From assembly GCF_027563465.1 (NCBI RefSeq), contig NZ_JAPFQA010000001.1, positions 496,001 through 560,000 of the forward strand: DNA of 64,000 nucleotides. Reading direction: 5' to 3'. The translations under genes were made by a program, and so were the position numbers. This document shows positions 16,921 through 26,312 of the stretch, piece by piece. Origin of the DNA: Mesorhizobium qingshengii (GTDB taxonomy: Bacteria; Pseudomonadota; Alphaproteobacteria; Rhizobiales; Rhizobiaceae). The notes beneath the pieces are model-generated. The model did no database searches. It was not told where the DNA came from and saw nothing but the letters and a program-made list of their open reading frames with translations. Each line of letters opens with the position of its first letter. Position 1 is the stretch's first letter.

Positions 16921-17895
16921 GTGGCTGAAATACTTGCCGTCGGCGAGGCGATGGAGCGGGCGCTGGCGCTGCTTAGGGGTGGCGATGTCGTCGCCATCCC
17001 GACGGAGACCGTCTACGGGCTTGCCGGTGACGCCACCAACGGCGTCGGCGTGGCGCGCATCTTCGAAGCCAAGGGGCGGCCGCGCTTCAATCCCCTGATC
17101 GCCCATGTCGCCGACATGGGGATGGCCGAGCGCATCGCGTTGTTTGATCCGCTGTCGAAGAAATTGGCGCTGGCATTCTGGCCGGGTCCGCTGACGCTGG
17201 TGCTGCCGCAGCGGCCCGGCAACGGCATCCATCCGCTGGTCACGGCCGGGCTCGATACGATTGCCTTGCGCATGCCGAGGGGCTTTGGCGGCGAACTCAT
17301 CGCCCGCCTCGGTCGCCCGCTTGCGGCCCCCAGCGCCAATTCGTCGGGACGGATCAGCGCCACGACGGCGCAGGCGGTGGCCGCGGACCTTGGCGCGCGG
17401 ATCAAGCTGGTGGTTGATGGCGGCGCGACGCCGGTCGGGCTGGAATCGACGATCGTCAAGGCCGAGGGTTCGGCGGTGCGGCTGCTCAGGCCCGGCGGCA
17501 TTGCCGCCGGGGAGATCGAGGCGGTCATCGGCATGAAGCTGTTGCGTGGCGGTGCCGTCGGGGTCGAGGCGCCGGGCATGCTCGCCTCGCACTACGCGCC
17601 GGGCGCCGCGGTGCGGCTCAACGCCGGTACGGTCGCCGAGGGCGAAGCCCTGCTCGCCTTCGGCAGCCTGCGAGCCGAAGGCTGGCGACACGCGGCCGCG
17701 TTCCTCAACCTGTCCGTATCAGGCGACCTGCGCGAAGCGGCGAGCAATCTTTTTTCCTACATGCAGGATCTCGACCGCAGCGGCGCGCAGACCATCGCGG
17801 TCGAGCCGATCCCCCTTGATGGCCTTGGCGAGGCGATCAACGATCGGCTGTCGCGCGCGGCCGCCCCACGTGACAACACGCAGCCCGCAACATAG
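16921..17895 (+). CDS. L-threonylcarbamoyladenylate synthase (Sua5/YrdC type)
   Basis: This enzyme joins threonine, bicarbonate and ATP to make threonylcarbamoyl-AMP for the t6A37 modification of ANN-decoding tRNAs. The 324 aa product has an N-terminal YrdC domain (IPTETVYGLAGDA at about 30, KGRPRFNPLIAHV at about 54, SANSSGRISATTA at about 140) and a C-terminal Sua5 domain (ASHYAPGA onwards), so it is the long Sua5 form and not the short TsaC. GTG 16921 has GAGG about 8 nt upstream; GTG 16912 is an alternative. It is 9 nt from the next gene, suggesting co-transcription. Confidence 0.92.
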   Translation: MAEILAVGEAMERALALLRGGDVVAIPTETVYGLAGDATNGVGVARIFEAKGRPRFNPLIAHVADMGMAERIALFDPLSKKLALAFWPGPLTLVLPQRPGNGIHPLVTAGLDTIALRMPRGFGGELIARLGRPLAAPSANSSGRISATTAQAVAADLGARIKLVVDGGATPVGLESTIVKAEGSAVRLLRPGGIAAGEIEAVIGMKLLRGGAVGVEAPGMLASHYAPGAAVRLNAGTVAEGEALLAFGSLRAEGWRHAAAFLNLSVSGDLREAASNLFSYMQDLDRSGAQTIAVEPIPLDGLGEAINDRLSRAAAPRDNTQPAT

Positions 17896-17904
17896 TTTTC
17901 CGAC

Positions 17905-19335
17905 ATGACCGAGATTTCCGCGACTCTCGACCCCGCTCTCATCGATCGCTTCGCGGCGATCGTCGGCGACAAATATGCACTGCGTGACGATCGGGATATC
18001 GCGCCTTACCTCGCTGAGCGGCGCGGGCTCTGGCACGGCGCGACATCGCTGGTGCTGCGGCCGGGCAGCGTTGACGAGGTCAGCCAGATCATGCGGCTGG
18101 CCACCGAGACGAGAACGCCGGTCGTGCCGCAGAGTGGCAACACCGGGCTGGTCGGCGCCCAGGTGCCGGACAAATCGGGCCGTGAGATCGTCTTGTCGCT
18201 GTCGCGGCTGAACCGCATCCGCGAGATCGACGTGCTGTCCAACACGGTGACGGTCGAGGCCGGAGTCATCCTGCAGACGCTGCAGGAGGCGGCCGACGCC
18301 GCCGACCGGCTGTTTCCGCTGTCGCTGGCCGCGCAAGGCTCCTGCCAGATCGGTGGCAACCTCTCGTCCAATGCCGGCGGCACGGGCGTGCTTGCCTATG
18401 GCAATGCGCGCGAGCTCTGCCTTGGCGTCGAAGTGGTGCTGCCGACCGGCGAGGTGTTCGATGACCTGCGCAAGTTAAAGAAAGACAACACCGGCTACGA
18501 CCTGAAAGACCTGTTCGTCGGCGCCGAGGGCACGCTCGGTATCATCACGGCCGCCGTGCTCAAGCTGTTCCCGAAGCCGAAAGGGCGGGAAGTGGCTTTC
18601 GTCGGCCTGTCGTCGCCCGAGGCGGCGCTTTCCCTGTTCAGCCTGGCAATGGACCGTGCCGGAGCCGCACTCACCGCTTTCGAATTGATCGGCAGGCGGC
18701 CATACGATTTCACGCTGGCGCATGCCCAGGGCGTGACGCGGCCGCTGATCGAGGATTGGCCATGGTATGTGCTGATACAGATTTCGTCCGGCCGTTCATC
18801 GGAAGATTCGAGAGCCTTGATCGAGGACGTGCTTTCAGCCGGTCTTGAACAGGGATTCGTCGGTGACGCGGTCATCGCCGCAAGCCTCGGACAGGGGGAT
18901 GCCTTCTGGAATTTCCGCGAGGTGCTGCCCGAAGCGCAGAAACCGGAGGGCGCCTCGATCAAGCACGACATTTCCGTGCCGGTGGCTATGATCCCGCGTT
19001 TTATCGAACAGGCCGCCGGTGCCGTGGCATCGGTGAGTGCGAACGCCCGCGTGGTCTGCTTCGGCCACATGGGCGACGGCAATCTCCACTATAACATCTC
19101 GCGGCCCGTGGACGGCGACGACGAGGCTTTTCTGGACCTCTATCACACCATGAACAAGGCCGTGCATGACGTGGTGCGCAGCCTGCACGGTTCGATCTCG
19201 GCCGAGCACGGCATCGGCCAGTTGAAGCGGGACGAACTGATCGCCACCGCGCCGCCGATGGCGATCGACTTGATGCGCAGGGTGAAGGCGGCCTTCGACC
19301 CGGCGGGGATCATGAATCCTGGTAAGGTTATCTGA
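17905..19335 (+). CDS. FAD-binding oxidoreductase, D-2-hydroxyacid dehydrogenase (GlcD/D2HGDH) type
   Basis: The product is 476 aa with a PCMH-type FAD domain (PQSGNTGLVGAQVP at about 73, then SSNAGGTGVLAYGNAREL at about 153) and a C-terminal FAD-oxidase domain with HMGDGNLHYNI (about 388) and SAEHGIGQLKRDEL (about 432). These motifs place it with GlcD, D-lactate and D-2-hydroxyglutarate dehydrogenases, which oxidise a D-2-hydroxyacid to the 2-oxoacid. The lack of GlcE/GlcF neighbours favours the single-subunit D2HGDH group, but substrate is inferred. It follows the Sua5 gene by 9 nt. Confidence 0.85.
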   Translation: MTEISATLDPALIDRFAAIVGDKYALRDDRDIAPYLAERRGLWHGATSLVLRPGSVDEVSQIMRLATETRTPVVPQSGNTGLVGAQVPDKSGREIVLSLSRLNRIREIDVLSNTVTVEAGVILQTLQEAADAADRLFPLSLAAQGSCQIGGNLSSNAGGTGVLAYGNARELCLGVEVVLPTGEVFDDLRKLKKDNTGYDLKDLFVGAEGTLGIITAAVLKLFPKPKGREVAFVGLSSPEAALSLFSLAMDRAGAALTAFELIGRRPYDFTLAHAQGVTRPLIEDWPWYVLIQISSGRSSEDSRALIEDVLSAGLEQGFVGDAVIAASLGQGDAFWNFREVLPEAQKPEGASIKHDISVPVAMIPRFIEQAAGAVASVSANARVVCFGHMGDGNLHYNISRPVDGDDEAFLDLYHTMNKAVHDVVRSLHGSISAEHGIGQLKRDELIATAPPMAIDLMRRVKAAFDPAGIMNPGKVI

Positions 19336-19520
19336 TCCTTTCAACATCTTGTGCCTGGTGGCATTCCGATAACCATCCCTGAGATCAGCAAAATTTAACC
19401 GACTTTCTTAAGCGCGGCGGTAAGGAGCCCGCGCTACTGTTTGCCCATAAACGAGGCCGGGAAAACCGGCCCGGAGAGAACCGGACACCGGCTCTCAGGA
19501 GACAAACAGGAAGGCACTCT

Positions 19521-20087
19521 ATGAACACCGGACTGAAGCCAGTCTGGGCGGGACGCAACATGCGTCTTGACCCATTCCGCCTGCCGCAGGTGGTGAGCTA
19601 CGCCACGCGCGACGACTATGGCGACGTGACCTTCACCATCGACCACCGTGGCGCCGTGATCCGCCGCGTGCTCGAGATGAGCGGCGTGCCGGCGATCATC
19701 GCTCTGCCCGCCAATGCGTTCCGCGGCGTTGCCGCCCGCGCGATGGAGGATCCGGACGGCAATGTCACGGTGACTTTGGAACTTCTGCACAACGATCCGA
19801 TGCTGTCGGTGCCGCTGCTGGTTGCCGACGATCTCGAGGATGTCGCCGCCGACTGGCGCGCCTGGGCCGACGCCTACCGTCTGCCGATGCTCTTGATCGA
19901 ATCGGACGGTGTCGCCCGCACGCTGGAGGAATCGCTCGGCGCGGCCATCAAGACGCTGCCGCCGCGGGATCGCCGCAAGGGTCGCGTTTCGACCACGCGT
20001 CGCCCGCGCTTCCTTGCTCGCCGCAGGGCCGGCGATCTCGGTCTCAGGCTGGTCGTCGACGGCCAGGAGATCATCTCGCGCGACTAG
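19521..20087 (+). CDS. DUF6101 family protein
   Basis: This is a 188 aa soluble protein. It begins MNTGLKPVWAGRNMRLDPFR and ends in a basic stretch (RRKGRVSTTRRPRFLARRRA) followed by a short acidic and hydrophobic tail. It fits DUF6101, a conserved rhizobial family without an assigned function. A purine-rich ribosome site (CAGGAAGG) precedes the ATG. It is probably monocistronic: about 185 nt of non-coding DNA lies before it and a palindromic repeat after it. Confidence 0.75.
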   Translation: MNTGLKPVWAGRNMRLDPFRLPQVVSYATRDDYGDVTFTIDHRGAVIRRVLEMSGVPAIIALPANAFRGVAARAMEDPDGNVTVTLELLHNDPMLSVPLLVADDLEDVAADWRAWADAYRLPMLLIESDGVARTLEESLGAAIKTLPPRDRRKGRVSTTRRPRFLARRRAGDLGLRLVVDGQEIISRD

Positions 20088-20088
20088 G

Positions 20089-20290
20089 CTTCTTCTCCCC
20101 GTCACTATACGGCGAGAAGTGCCCGGCAGGGCGATGAGGGGCAGCGCTGACCTAAGTGTTTGGCTACCACCTTAAGACTTTGAGTGTGCGTTGTGTCGCC
20201 GCTGAACCTCTCGCCTCGCTTTCAAGGTTGGCGGTGCCCCTCATCCGGCTGCCGCCACCTTCTCCCCGTATAGTGACGGGGAGAAGGAAG
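20089..20290. repeat. RIME-like palindromic element
   Basis: Two arms in inverted orientation bound a 202-bp element. The left arm starts CTTCTTCTCCCCGTCACTAT and the right arm ends with its complement. Each arm also folds on itself; the right arm contains a perfect CTTCTCCCCGT and ACGGGGAGAAG hairpin. Sub-terminal GATGAGGGGC and GCCCCTCATC also pair. This is the structure of rhizobial intergenic mosaic elements. It ends against the ubiA stop codon, so its hairpins probably form the 3' end of both flanking messages. Confidence 0.85.
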
Positions 20291-20291
20291 A

Positions 20292-21278
20292 CTAAACGAG
20301 CGGCTTCAGCGCCACCCACAGCGCGCCGCCGATCAGGCCGAGGAAGATCAGCCAGCCGACCTGGTTGTTCGACCGGAACAGCCGCAGGCATTGGTCCGGA
20401 TTGTCGATATCCAGAACCGTGATCTGCCGGGCCATATGGGCGCCGGCGGCGATCAGCCCGGCCAGTGCGGGCACCGGGGCCTGCGCCGACGCGAAGGCGA
20501 TGGCGAAGCAGATCAGCGCGCCGCCATAAAGCCCTGCCAGCCACGACTTGGTGTTTTCGCCGAACAGGCGCGCCGTCGAGCGCACGCCGACAATGGCGTC
20601 GTCTTCCTTGTCCTGGTGCGCATAGATCGTGTCGTAGCCGATCACCCACAGGATCGAGCCGACATAGAGCATGATGGCGGGCCCATCGAGATCGCCGAAC
20701 TCGACCGCCCATCCCATCAGCGCGCCCCAGGAAAAAGCAAGGCCGAGAACCAGTTGCGGCCAGTTGGTTACCCGCTTCATGAAAGGATAGATGGCGACGA
20801 CGGCCAGCGAACAGATGCCGAGCAGAATGGCGAAGCTGTTGAACTGCAGCAGCACCGCCAGGCCGGCCAGGGCCTGCAGGACGAGAAACAGCCATGCCCG
20901 CCGGCGCGTGACCTTGCCCGATGGCAGCGGCCGCGACCGTGTGCGCTCGACCTTGTTGTCGATGTCCTCGTCGACGAGGTCGTTGTAGGTGCAGCCGGCG
21001 CCGCGCATGGCGATGGCGCCGACCAGGAACAGGACAAGATACCATGGCGCCGGCAACAGCGAGAGCAGCGGGTCGCCGGGACGCGGATAGGCGCTCGCCG
21101 CAAGTGCCGCCGACCACCAGCACGGCCACAGAAGCAGCTGCCAGCCGATTGGCCTGTCCCATCGGGCAAGCTGGGCGTAGGGCCATATCGAGCGTGGCAG
21201 CACACGGTAGACCCAATGGCCGTTCGGCGCATCGGCGACACGGCCCTGGGCCGCTTTCGATTGGATGGGTTCCATCAT
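20292..21278 (-). CDS. ubiA: 4-hydroxybenzoate polyprenyltransferase
   Basis: UbiA attaches the polyprenyl chain to 4-hydroxybenzoate in ubiquinone synthesis, in the inner membrane. The 328 aa product has about eight or nine membrane segments and two Asp-rich motifs: NDLVDEDID (about residue 102) and YDTIYAHQDKEDD (about 230). The ATG pair at 21278/21275 is the first plausible start; upstream codons of the longer ORF look non-coding. Its substrate is made by the polyprenyl synthase at 5.6-6.6 kb. The neighbouring LysR gene is also leftward but separated by 58 nt. Confidence 0.93.
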   Translation of the reverse strand: MMEPIQSKAAQGRVADAPNGHWVYRVLPRSIWPYAQLARWDRPIGWQLLLWPCWWSAALAASAYPRPGDPLLSLLPAPWYLVLFLVGAIAMRGAGCTYNDLVDEDIDNKVERTRSRPLPSGKVTRRRAWLFLVLQALAGLAVLLQFNSFAILLGICSLAVVAIYPFMKRVTNWPQLVLGLAFSWGALMGWAVEFGDLDGPAIMLYVGSILWVIGYDTIYAHQDKEDDAIVGVRSTARLFGENTKSWLAGLYGGALICFAIAFASAQAPVPALAGLIAAGAHMARQITVLDIDNPDQCLRLFRSNNQVGWLIFLGLIGGALWVALKPLV

Positions 21279-21336
21279 GCTGGATTGGCAGCAGAGTTGG
21301 AGGTCGTCAAGCGGCAAGCCGGGCAGCTGAACCGGA

Positions 21337-22248
21337 TCATGACGCGAAGATGTCGTGGGCTGCGAACCAATCCTTCGCCACCTCGATGAAGGCCAGCGCC
21401 GCATTCGACACACGCTGATGCGTGTCATGGGTGAGCAGGATCCGCTGCATGGGCAGCGGATCCGACAGCGGCTTGCAGACGAGGGGCAGGCCGTCATAGC
21501 TGCGGTCACCGTGCGGGCGGGTGTAGCTGACCGCAACGCCGAAGCCGTTGGCGACCATGCTGCGCTGGAGTTCGAACGAGCTCGTCGCCCTGTCGGCAAT
21601 TGGCGAAAGGCCGCGGCTGCGGAACAGGTCGAGCATGTGCTGCCAGCTGTGCGGCTGGTCCGTCGTGATCAGCGGATAGGCGGCCAGATCCGCGAGACTG
21701 ACCGATGGGCGGTCCGCCAGCGCGTGGCCTGCCGGCAACAGGGCGTGCGGGCGAAGTTCGCGCAGCAGGATGCGGGCGAAATGCGTCGGCAGGCTGAGAT
21801 CATAGGTTAGGCCGAGATCGATGGCCGCATCGCCGAGCCGTCGTCCCAGCGTCTCGAACGTCTCGTCGCGAACCACGACCTTCACCGCTGGATAGCGTTC
21901 GGAGAAGGCGCGGATCAGGGCCGGCGCGAAGAACGGAGCCAGATCCTCGAAGCAGCCCAGCACCAGTTCGCCGCCGACAGCCGATTTGCCTGAACCGAGG
22001 CCGGCGAGTTCGTCCGCCTGGGTGAGGACCTGTCTTGCCTTCGCCACAACGGCGCGCCCGAACGATGTCGGCGACACGCCGCTTCCCCGCTGGCGGACGA
22101 ACAGCTTTTGGCCGAAATTCTTTTCGACGGCATCAATTGCCACCGAGATCGAAGGCTGCGAGACGTTCAGCATCCTTGCCGCGCCGGTGACGCTGCCATG
22201 ACGCGCCACGGCGACAAGATAACGCAACTGCGTGAGGGTCACATTCAT
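21337..22248 (-). CDS. LysR-family transcriptional regulator
   Basis: This 303 aa protein has an N-terminal winged HTH (LRYLVAVARHGSVTGAARML, then NVSQPSISVAI, about residues 6-40) and a periplasmic-binding-protein-like effector domain. The start is ATG 22248; an ATG two codons upstream at 22254 is also possible. It is divergent from the PhyH gene, so the likely target is that gene, with autoregulation. A dyad with a T-N11-A core overlaps its own start. The effector is unknown. Confidence 0.9.
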   Translation of the reverse strand: MNVTLTQLRYLVAVARHGSVTGAARMLNVSQPSISVAIDAVEKNFGQKLFVRQRGSGVSPTSFGRAVVAKARQVLTQADELAGLGSGKSAVGGELVLGCFEDLAPFFAPALIRAFSERYPAVKVVVRDETFETLGRRLGDAAIDLGLTYDLSLPTHFARILLRELRPHALLPAGHALADRPSVSLADLAAYPLITTDQPHSWQHMLDLFRSRGLSPIADRATSSFELQRSMVANGFGVAVSYTRPHGDRSYDGLPLVCKPLSDPLPMQRILLTHDTHQRVSNAALAFIEVAKDWFAAHDIFAS

Positions 22249-22262
22249 AGGCATACCCTATG
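22246..22262. promoter_or_regulatory. probable LysR-type operator
   Basis: CATAGG and CCTATG form a perfect 6-bp dyad with a 5-nt spacer, and the core reads T-N11-A as in LysR binding sites. It overlaps the LysR start codons and is 76 nt from the PhyH start. Confidence 0.6.
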
Positions 22263-22338
22263 CACCAAATGGAAAGTTATTATTTTACTGAATGAAAGAC
22301 GGTTGCGATAGTCGGTTCATTCCCAAGAGGAGAACGCC

Positions 22339-23160
22339 ATGGCTTCCGAAAGCGACACCCAGACGATCGATGCCCAGAAAATCGATGCCCAAACGATCGC
22401 CGACTACCAGCGTGACGGCGCGGTTTGCATTCGTGGCGCCTTCAAGGATTGGGTCGACACGATTGCCGCCGGCATCGAGCGCAACATGCAGAACCGCAGC
22501 GCCACCGCGTCGGATATCGCCAATGGCCGCGGCAGTTTCTTCGACGACTACTGCAACTGGGAGCGGATTCCCGAATTCGTCAGGGTGGTGCGGGAATCGC
22601 CGGCCGCCGAGCTGGCGGCGGCGGTGATGCGGTCGCGCAGCGCGCAGTTCTTCCATGATCATGTGCTGGTCAAGGAACCCGGCACGCAGAAGCCGACGCC
22701 CTGGCATCAGGACATCCCCTACTACTTTGTCGATGGCCGGCAGACGGTGAGCTTCTGGATTCCCATCGACCCGGTGAAGGAGGCGACGCTGCGCCTGATT
22801 GCCGGCTCGCACAAATGGGACAAGATGATCCTGCCGGTGCGCTGGCTCGACGACAGCAATTTCTACGCCGGCGAGGGTGACTATCTGCCGGTGCCCGACC
22901 CGGACAAGGATCCGTCGCTGAAGGTGCTTGAGTGGGAAATGGAGCCGGGCGACGCCATCCTGTTCGACTTCAGGACCGCGCATGGCGCGCGCGGCAACAT
23001 GACCTCGGCGCGGCGCCGGGCGCTGTCGCTGCGCTGGGTCGGTGACGATGCACGCTATGTCGAGCGGCCGGGACGCACGTCGCCGCCCTATCATGGCCAC
23101 GGCATGCAGCCGGGACAGAAATTGCGCGAGGACTGGTTTCCGGTCGTCTACCAGGGCTGA
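22339..23160 (+). CDS. phytanoyl-CoA dioxygenase family oxygenase
   Basis: The product is 273 aa and belongs to the PhyH superfamily of Fe(II)/2-oxoglutarate oxygenases. The metal site is HQD in PTPWHQDIPYYFVDG (about H122 and D124) and a distal His in FRTAHGARGN (about H215), with a downstream Arg for 2-oxoglutarate. A good ribosome site (AGAGGAGAA) precedes the ATG. It is controlled, by inference, by the divergent LysR gene. The substrate is unknown; relatives hydroxylate acyl-CoAs, amino acids, ectoine or quorum-sensing molecules. Confidence 0.85.
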   Translation: MASESDTQTIDAQKIDAQTIADYQRDGAVCIRGAFKDWVDTIAAGIERNMQNRSATASDIANGRGSFFDDYCNWERIPEFVRVVRESPAAELAAAVMRSRSAQFFHDHVLVKEPGTQKPTPWHQDIPYYFVDGRQTVSFWIPIDPVKEATLRLIAGSHKWDKMILPVRWLDDSNFYAGEGDYLPVPDPDKDPSLKVLEWEMEPGDAILFDFRTAHGARGNMTSARRRALSLRWVGDDARYVERPGRTSPPYHGHGMQPGQKLREDWFPVVYQG

Positions 23161-23172
23161 ACCGAATTGCCC

Positions 23173-23205
23173 GAACACGGGCGCCGGTATCCGCCGCCCG
23201 TGTTC
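23173..23205 (+). terminator. hairpin after the PhyH gene
   Basis: GAACACGGGCG and CGCCCGTGTTC form a perfect 11-bp stem around an 11-nt loop, 12 nt after the stop. No T-tract follows, so it may be Rho-assisted or protective only. Confidence 0.55.
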
Positions 23206-23319
23206 TGCAGGGGTTACGTTCCCGTGCGCAATTCCGATCAAAGCACCCGGATGCCTTGACCCATCGTCCAGAGAGCAATAGCGGGTTCTCTACAGGATTC
23301 TCGGCATCAAGAGGTCGCC

Positions 23320-24597
23320 ATGAACGTTCTTCTTCTCGGCTCCGGCGGCCGCGAACATGCGCTCGCCTGGAAGATCGCCGCGTCGCCGCTGCTGACCAGG
23401 CTCTATGCCGCTCCCGGCAATCCGGGCATTGGCCGTGAGGCCGAGCTGGTGAAGCTGGACATCACCGATCACGCCGCCGTTGCCGCCTTCTGCAAGGACA
23501 AGAAGATCGATCTCGTCGTGGTTGGCCCAGAGGGGCCGCTGGTCGCCGGCATTGCCGACGATCTGCGCGCGCAAGGCATTCGCGTGTTCGGTCCATCCAA
23601 GGCCGCCGCACAGCTGGAAGGCTCGAAGGGTTTCACCAAGGACCTCTGCGCCAGATACAACATCCCGACCGCCGCCTATGGCCGTTTCGGCGATCTGGCG
23701 TCGGCCAAAGCCTATGTCGAAAAGACGGGTGCGCCGATTGTCATCAAGGCCGATGGCTTGGCCGCCGGCAAGGGCGTGACCGTCGCCATGACACTCGGCG
23801 AGGCACAGGCAGCACTCGATGCCTGTTTCGACGGTTCCTTCGGCGCCGCCGGCGCGGAGGTGGTGATCGAGGAATTCATGACCGGTGAGGAGGCAAGTTT
23901 CTTCTGCCTCTGCGACGGCACCACCGCGCTGCCCTTCGGCACCGCGCAGGACCACAAGCGTGTCGGTGACGGCGATGTTGGCCCCAACACCGGCGGCATG
24001 GGCGCCTACTCGCCGGCCCCGGTGATGACGCCGCAGATGGTCGAACGCACCATGCGCGAGATCATCGAGCCGACCATGCGCGGCATGGCTGTATCAGGCG
24101 CGCCTTTCGCCGGCATTCTCTTCGCCGGGCTGATGATCACCGAGAATGGCCCGAAGCTGATCGAATACAACACCCGTTTCGGCGACCCGGAATGCCAGGT
24201 GCTGATGATGCGGCTGAAGGATGATCTGCTGGTGCTGCTCAATGCGGCGGCCGACGGCCAGCTTGCACATAGCTCGGTGCGCTGGCGCGACGAGGCCGCC
24301 CTCACCGTGGTGATGGCCGCCAGGGGCTATCCCGGTACTCCGGAAAAAGGGTCCGTCATCCGCGGCGTCGAGGACGCGGCGAGCGACGGCGTCCAGATAT
24401 TCCACGCCGGCACGGCCATCAACGGCGGCGCGCTGGTGGCCAATGGCGGCCGCGTCCTCAATGTCACGGCGACCGGCGCCACGGTCGGCGAGGCGCAGAG
24501 GCGAGCCTATGCCGCGCTCGACCGCATCGACTGGCCGGACGGCTTCTGCCGCCGCGACATCGGCTGGCAGGCCGTGGCGCGCGAGCAGGCGAGCTGA
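23320..24597 (+). CDS. purD: phosphoribosylamine-glycine ligase (GAR synthetase)
   Basis: This 425 aa enzyme makes glycinamide ribonucleotide, the second step of purine synthesis. It is an ATP-grasp protein: N-terminal [20 protein letters not shown], the ATP loop [12 protein letters not shown] (about 146), [15 protein letters not shown] (about 185), the PurD signature [12 protein letters not shown] (about 224) and the metal site [12 protein letters not shown] (about 283). It is not next to other pur genes. Length and motifs are normal. Confidence 0.98.
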   Translation: MNVLLLGSGGREHALAWKIAASPLLTRLYAAPGNPGIGREAELVKLDITDHAAVAAFCKDKKIDLVVVGPEGPLVAGIADDLRAQGIRVFGPSKAAAQLEGSKGFTKDLCARYNIPTAAYGRFGDLASAKAYVEKTGAPIVIKADGLAAGKGVTVAMTLGEAQAALDACFDGSFGAAGAEVVIEEFMTGEEASFFCLCDGTTALPFGTAQDHKRVGDGDVGPNTGGMGAYSPAPVMTPQMVERTMREIIEPTMRGMAVSGAPFAGILFAGLMITENGPKLIEYNTRFGDPECQVLMMRLKDDLLVLLNAAADGQLAHSSVRWRDEAALTVVMAARGYPGTPEKGSVIRGVEDAASDGVQIFHAGTAINGGALVANGGRVLNVTATGATVGEAQRRAYAALDRIDWPDGFCRRDIGWQAVAREQAS

Positions 24598-24614
24598 GAT
24601 TCCGGCGCGGCGGC

Positions 24615-25775
24615 TTACTGCTGGCCGCGGTCGATTTCGGTCGAAGCGGTGCTGACCGGATCGGCCCCGGCGAAGGCGGCGTCGAGTTGCTCGGGTGAAC
24701 GCTGTTCGGTTCGCTTCCAGGCGACATATTGGACAATGCCGAAGCCCGGCCGGCGCGGCACCGTCTTCACCACAGGCATGCGGAACCCGTCGCGGAATTT
24801 CGACCAGCGCGAGCCAAGCACCGCGACCATTTCCTCGAACGTCGGCGGCGTTGCCACATCCGCATAGATCAGGGTCGCCTTGCCGGCGAGCGCTGCCTCG
24901 CGCGAGAGCGGCACCGGCACGCTGGCAAGATAGTCTGATGGCACGTCGATCAGCCCGCCAAAGGGCCATTGCTGGCGCAGCGTGGCGGCGTCCGTTGGTG
25001 CGACGTTGACGTCGATATCGTTAGGCGTGCCGGCAACCCTGTAGGGGCAACGGAAGCGGCCGCAATTGGCCTGCGCGGAAAATTGCCAGAGCGCATAGCC
25101 TTGCCAGTTGCCCATCGGAAAATGCACGTCAATATCAGGCTTGTAGCGTGCGTACCAAAGCGGCAGCCGCGACAGGAGCCGGTACTTGTAGCGATTGTCG
25201 GCGATGTACTGGGCTGTCTTGCCGTTGGTATAGAGCACCGGGAAACGGCCGATGCGCCTGTGCACCTGGCGGACGAACTCCTCGGCATCGTCGAGCGACA
25301 TCCATTGCGAGGGATCGTTTCCCTCGAGGTCGAGAACCATGAGATCGTCCGGCGCGGGATCGGCAAAATCGAGGAAATTGTTGGCCTGCTCGACCGGATT
25401 GCCGGGGCGGGCGAGGTGATAGGCTCCCCATTTCAGGCCGAGCGCCTTGGCGACGACCCTGCGCGTCTGGAACAGCTCGCGCGTCACCGCATGGCGTTTC
25501 CACAGCGCCTTGCAGAGTTTGACCTCGGTATCGTTGCCTAGGCAGAAGTAGGGCGGCGGCATGCCGTCGGATGCCTTGTTGATGAAGCCGACAATCCGCT
25601 TGTCGGTGGCGAGGTGGGCCCAGTCGATGGAATTGTACTCGTAGGCATCGACGACCAGGGCCCGGTCAGCGTTCTTCCACGGCTCGGAAAAATCCGAGGC
25701 CTTTGCCGCCGTCGACAGTGCCATCGTCGCCGCGAAAGCGAGAAGCGCTGTGCGGCGAAGGAGGCGCGCCGGCAT
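24615..25775 (-). CDS. exported glycoside hydrolase family 25-like protein
   Basis: The product is 386 aa with a signal peptide (about residues 1-27, ending LSTAAKA before SDF). The central part resembles GH25 lysozymes: VVDAYEYNSIDW near the start, AYHLARPGNPVEQA, the acidic motif MVLDLEGNDP (about 150) and YALWQFSAQ (about 235), a strand that normally closes the barrel. It may cleave peptidoglycan in the periplasm. A C-terminal extension of about 115 aa after the GH25 core has no recognised domain. The ATG at 25775 was chosen over an in-frame TTG two codons earlier. It is convergent with purD. Confidence 0.75.
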   Translation of the reverse strand: MPARLLRRTALLAFAATMALSTAAKASDFSEPWKNADRALVVDAYEYNSIDWAHLATDKRIVGFINKASDGMPPPYFCLGNDTEVKLCKALWKRHAVTRELFQTRRVVAKALGLKWGAYHLARPGNPVEQANNFLDFADPAPDDLMVLDLEGNDPSQWMSLDDAEEFVRQVHRRIGRFPVLYTNGKTAQYIADNRYKYRLLSRLPLWYARYKPDIDVHFPMGNWQGYALWQFSAQANCGRFRCPYRVAGTPNDIDVNVAPTDAATLRQQWPFGGLIDVPSDYLASVPVPLSREAALAGKATLIYADVATPPTFEEMVAVLGSRWSKFRDGFRMPVVKTVPRRPGFGIVQYVAWKRTEQRSPEQLDAAFAGADPVSTASTEIDRGQQ

Positions 25776-25861
25776 TGGCAAACAGGGAATCCCCGTTGAT
25801 CAAAGGCAGATGCTGAACCGCTATGGTTAAGGATTTGCTGCTGGATGCGCCACCAGCAAAG

Positions 25862-26098
25862 CTAGCGTCGCATGAGCGGCTGAAATTCAAACGGGTCGGG
25901 TGCCGGCTCTTGCGGCAGCGTGCCTTCGGCGGCGCGTTTGCGGTGGTGGGCGAGGGAGCATTGCGGCGAACACAATATACCGCGATCCGACCAGTAGGCG
26001 GCGCCGTTTTCGAGCTTGCCCTGATGGTACCAGAACCCTGTTGCACGATAGGGCAGGCCGCATTCGATGCAGCGATAGGAGTCGGGTCTGGCAAGCAT
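25862..26098 (-). CDS. small C2-C2 zinc-ribbon-like protein
   Basis: This is a 78 aa protein with two Cys pairs: CIEC at residues 10-13 (SYRCIECGLPYRA) and CSPQC at about residues 43-47. They are spaced as in a treble-clef or zinc ribbon. The ending EPAPDPFEFQPLMRR is non-conserved in appearance. No enzymatic motif is visible; it could bind nucleic acid or protein. The ATG at 26098 precedes the Cys pairs directly; the ORF running up to 26455 crosses the next gene's promoter and start. It is divergent from the acyl-CoA dehydrogenase gene (214 nt gap). Confidence 0.6.
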   Translation of the reverse strand: MLARPDSYRCIECGLPYRATGFWYHQGKLENGAAYWSDRGILCSPQCSLAHHRKRAAEGTLPQEPAPDPFEFQPLMRR

Positions 26099-26312
26099 GG
26101 GGTGGTCCGGGCCGTTGGTTTTGCTCTGTCGCCGGGTCGACTTGATCCGGTGACGCTTGAATTTAATACGTGTTGGCGCGATTGCAAAATCCGCGTGACA
26201 AAATTTGACGTTTACGTAAAAAGAAGATGAGAGACCGCCCAAGGGCGGATGGTTTTGCGGCGACACTGGCTTTAGGGTCGACGCCGTCGATGCATCAGGA
26301 GGAGAGAGCGGC

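Noticed and set aside
25823..26230. Plus-strand ORF of 135 codons opposite the small zinc-ribbon gene.
   Set aside because: It is antisense to a better-supported gene with a clear Cys pattern and has no similarity of its own.
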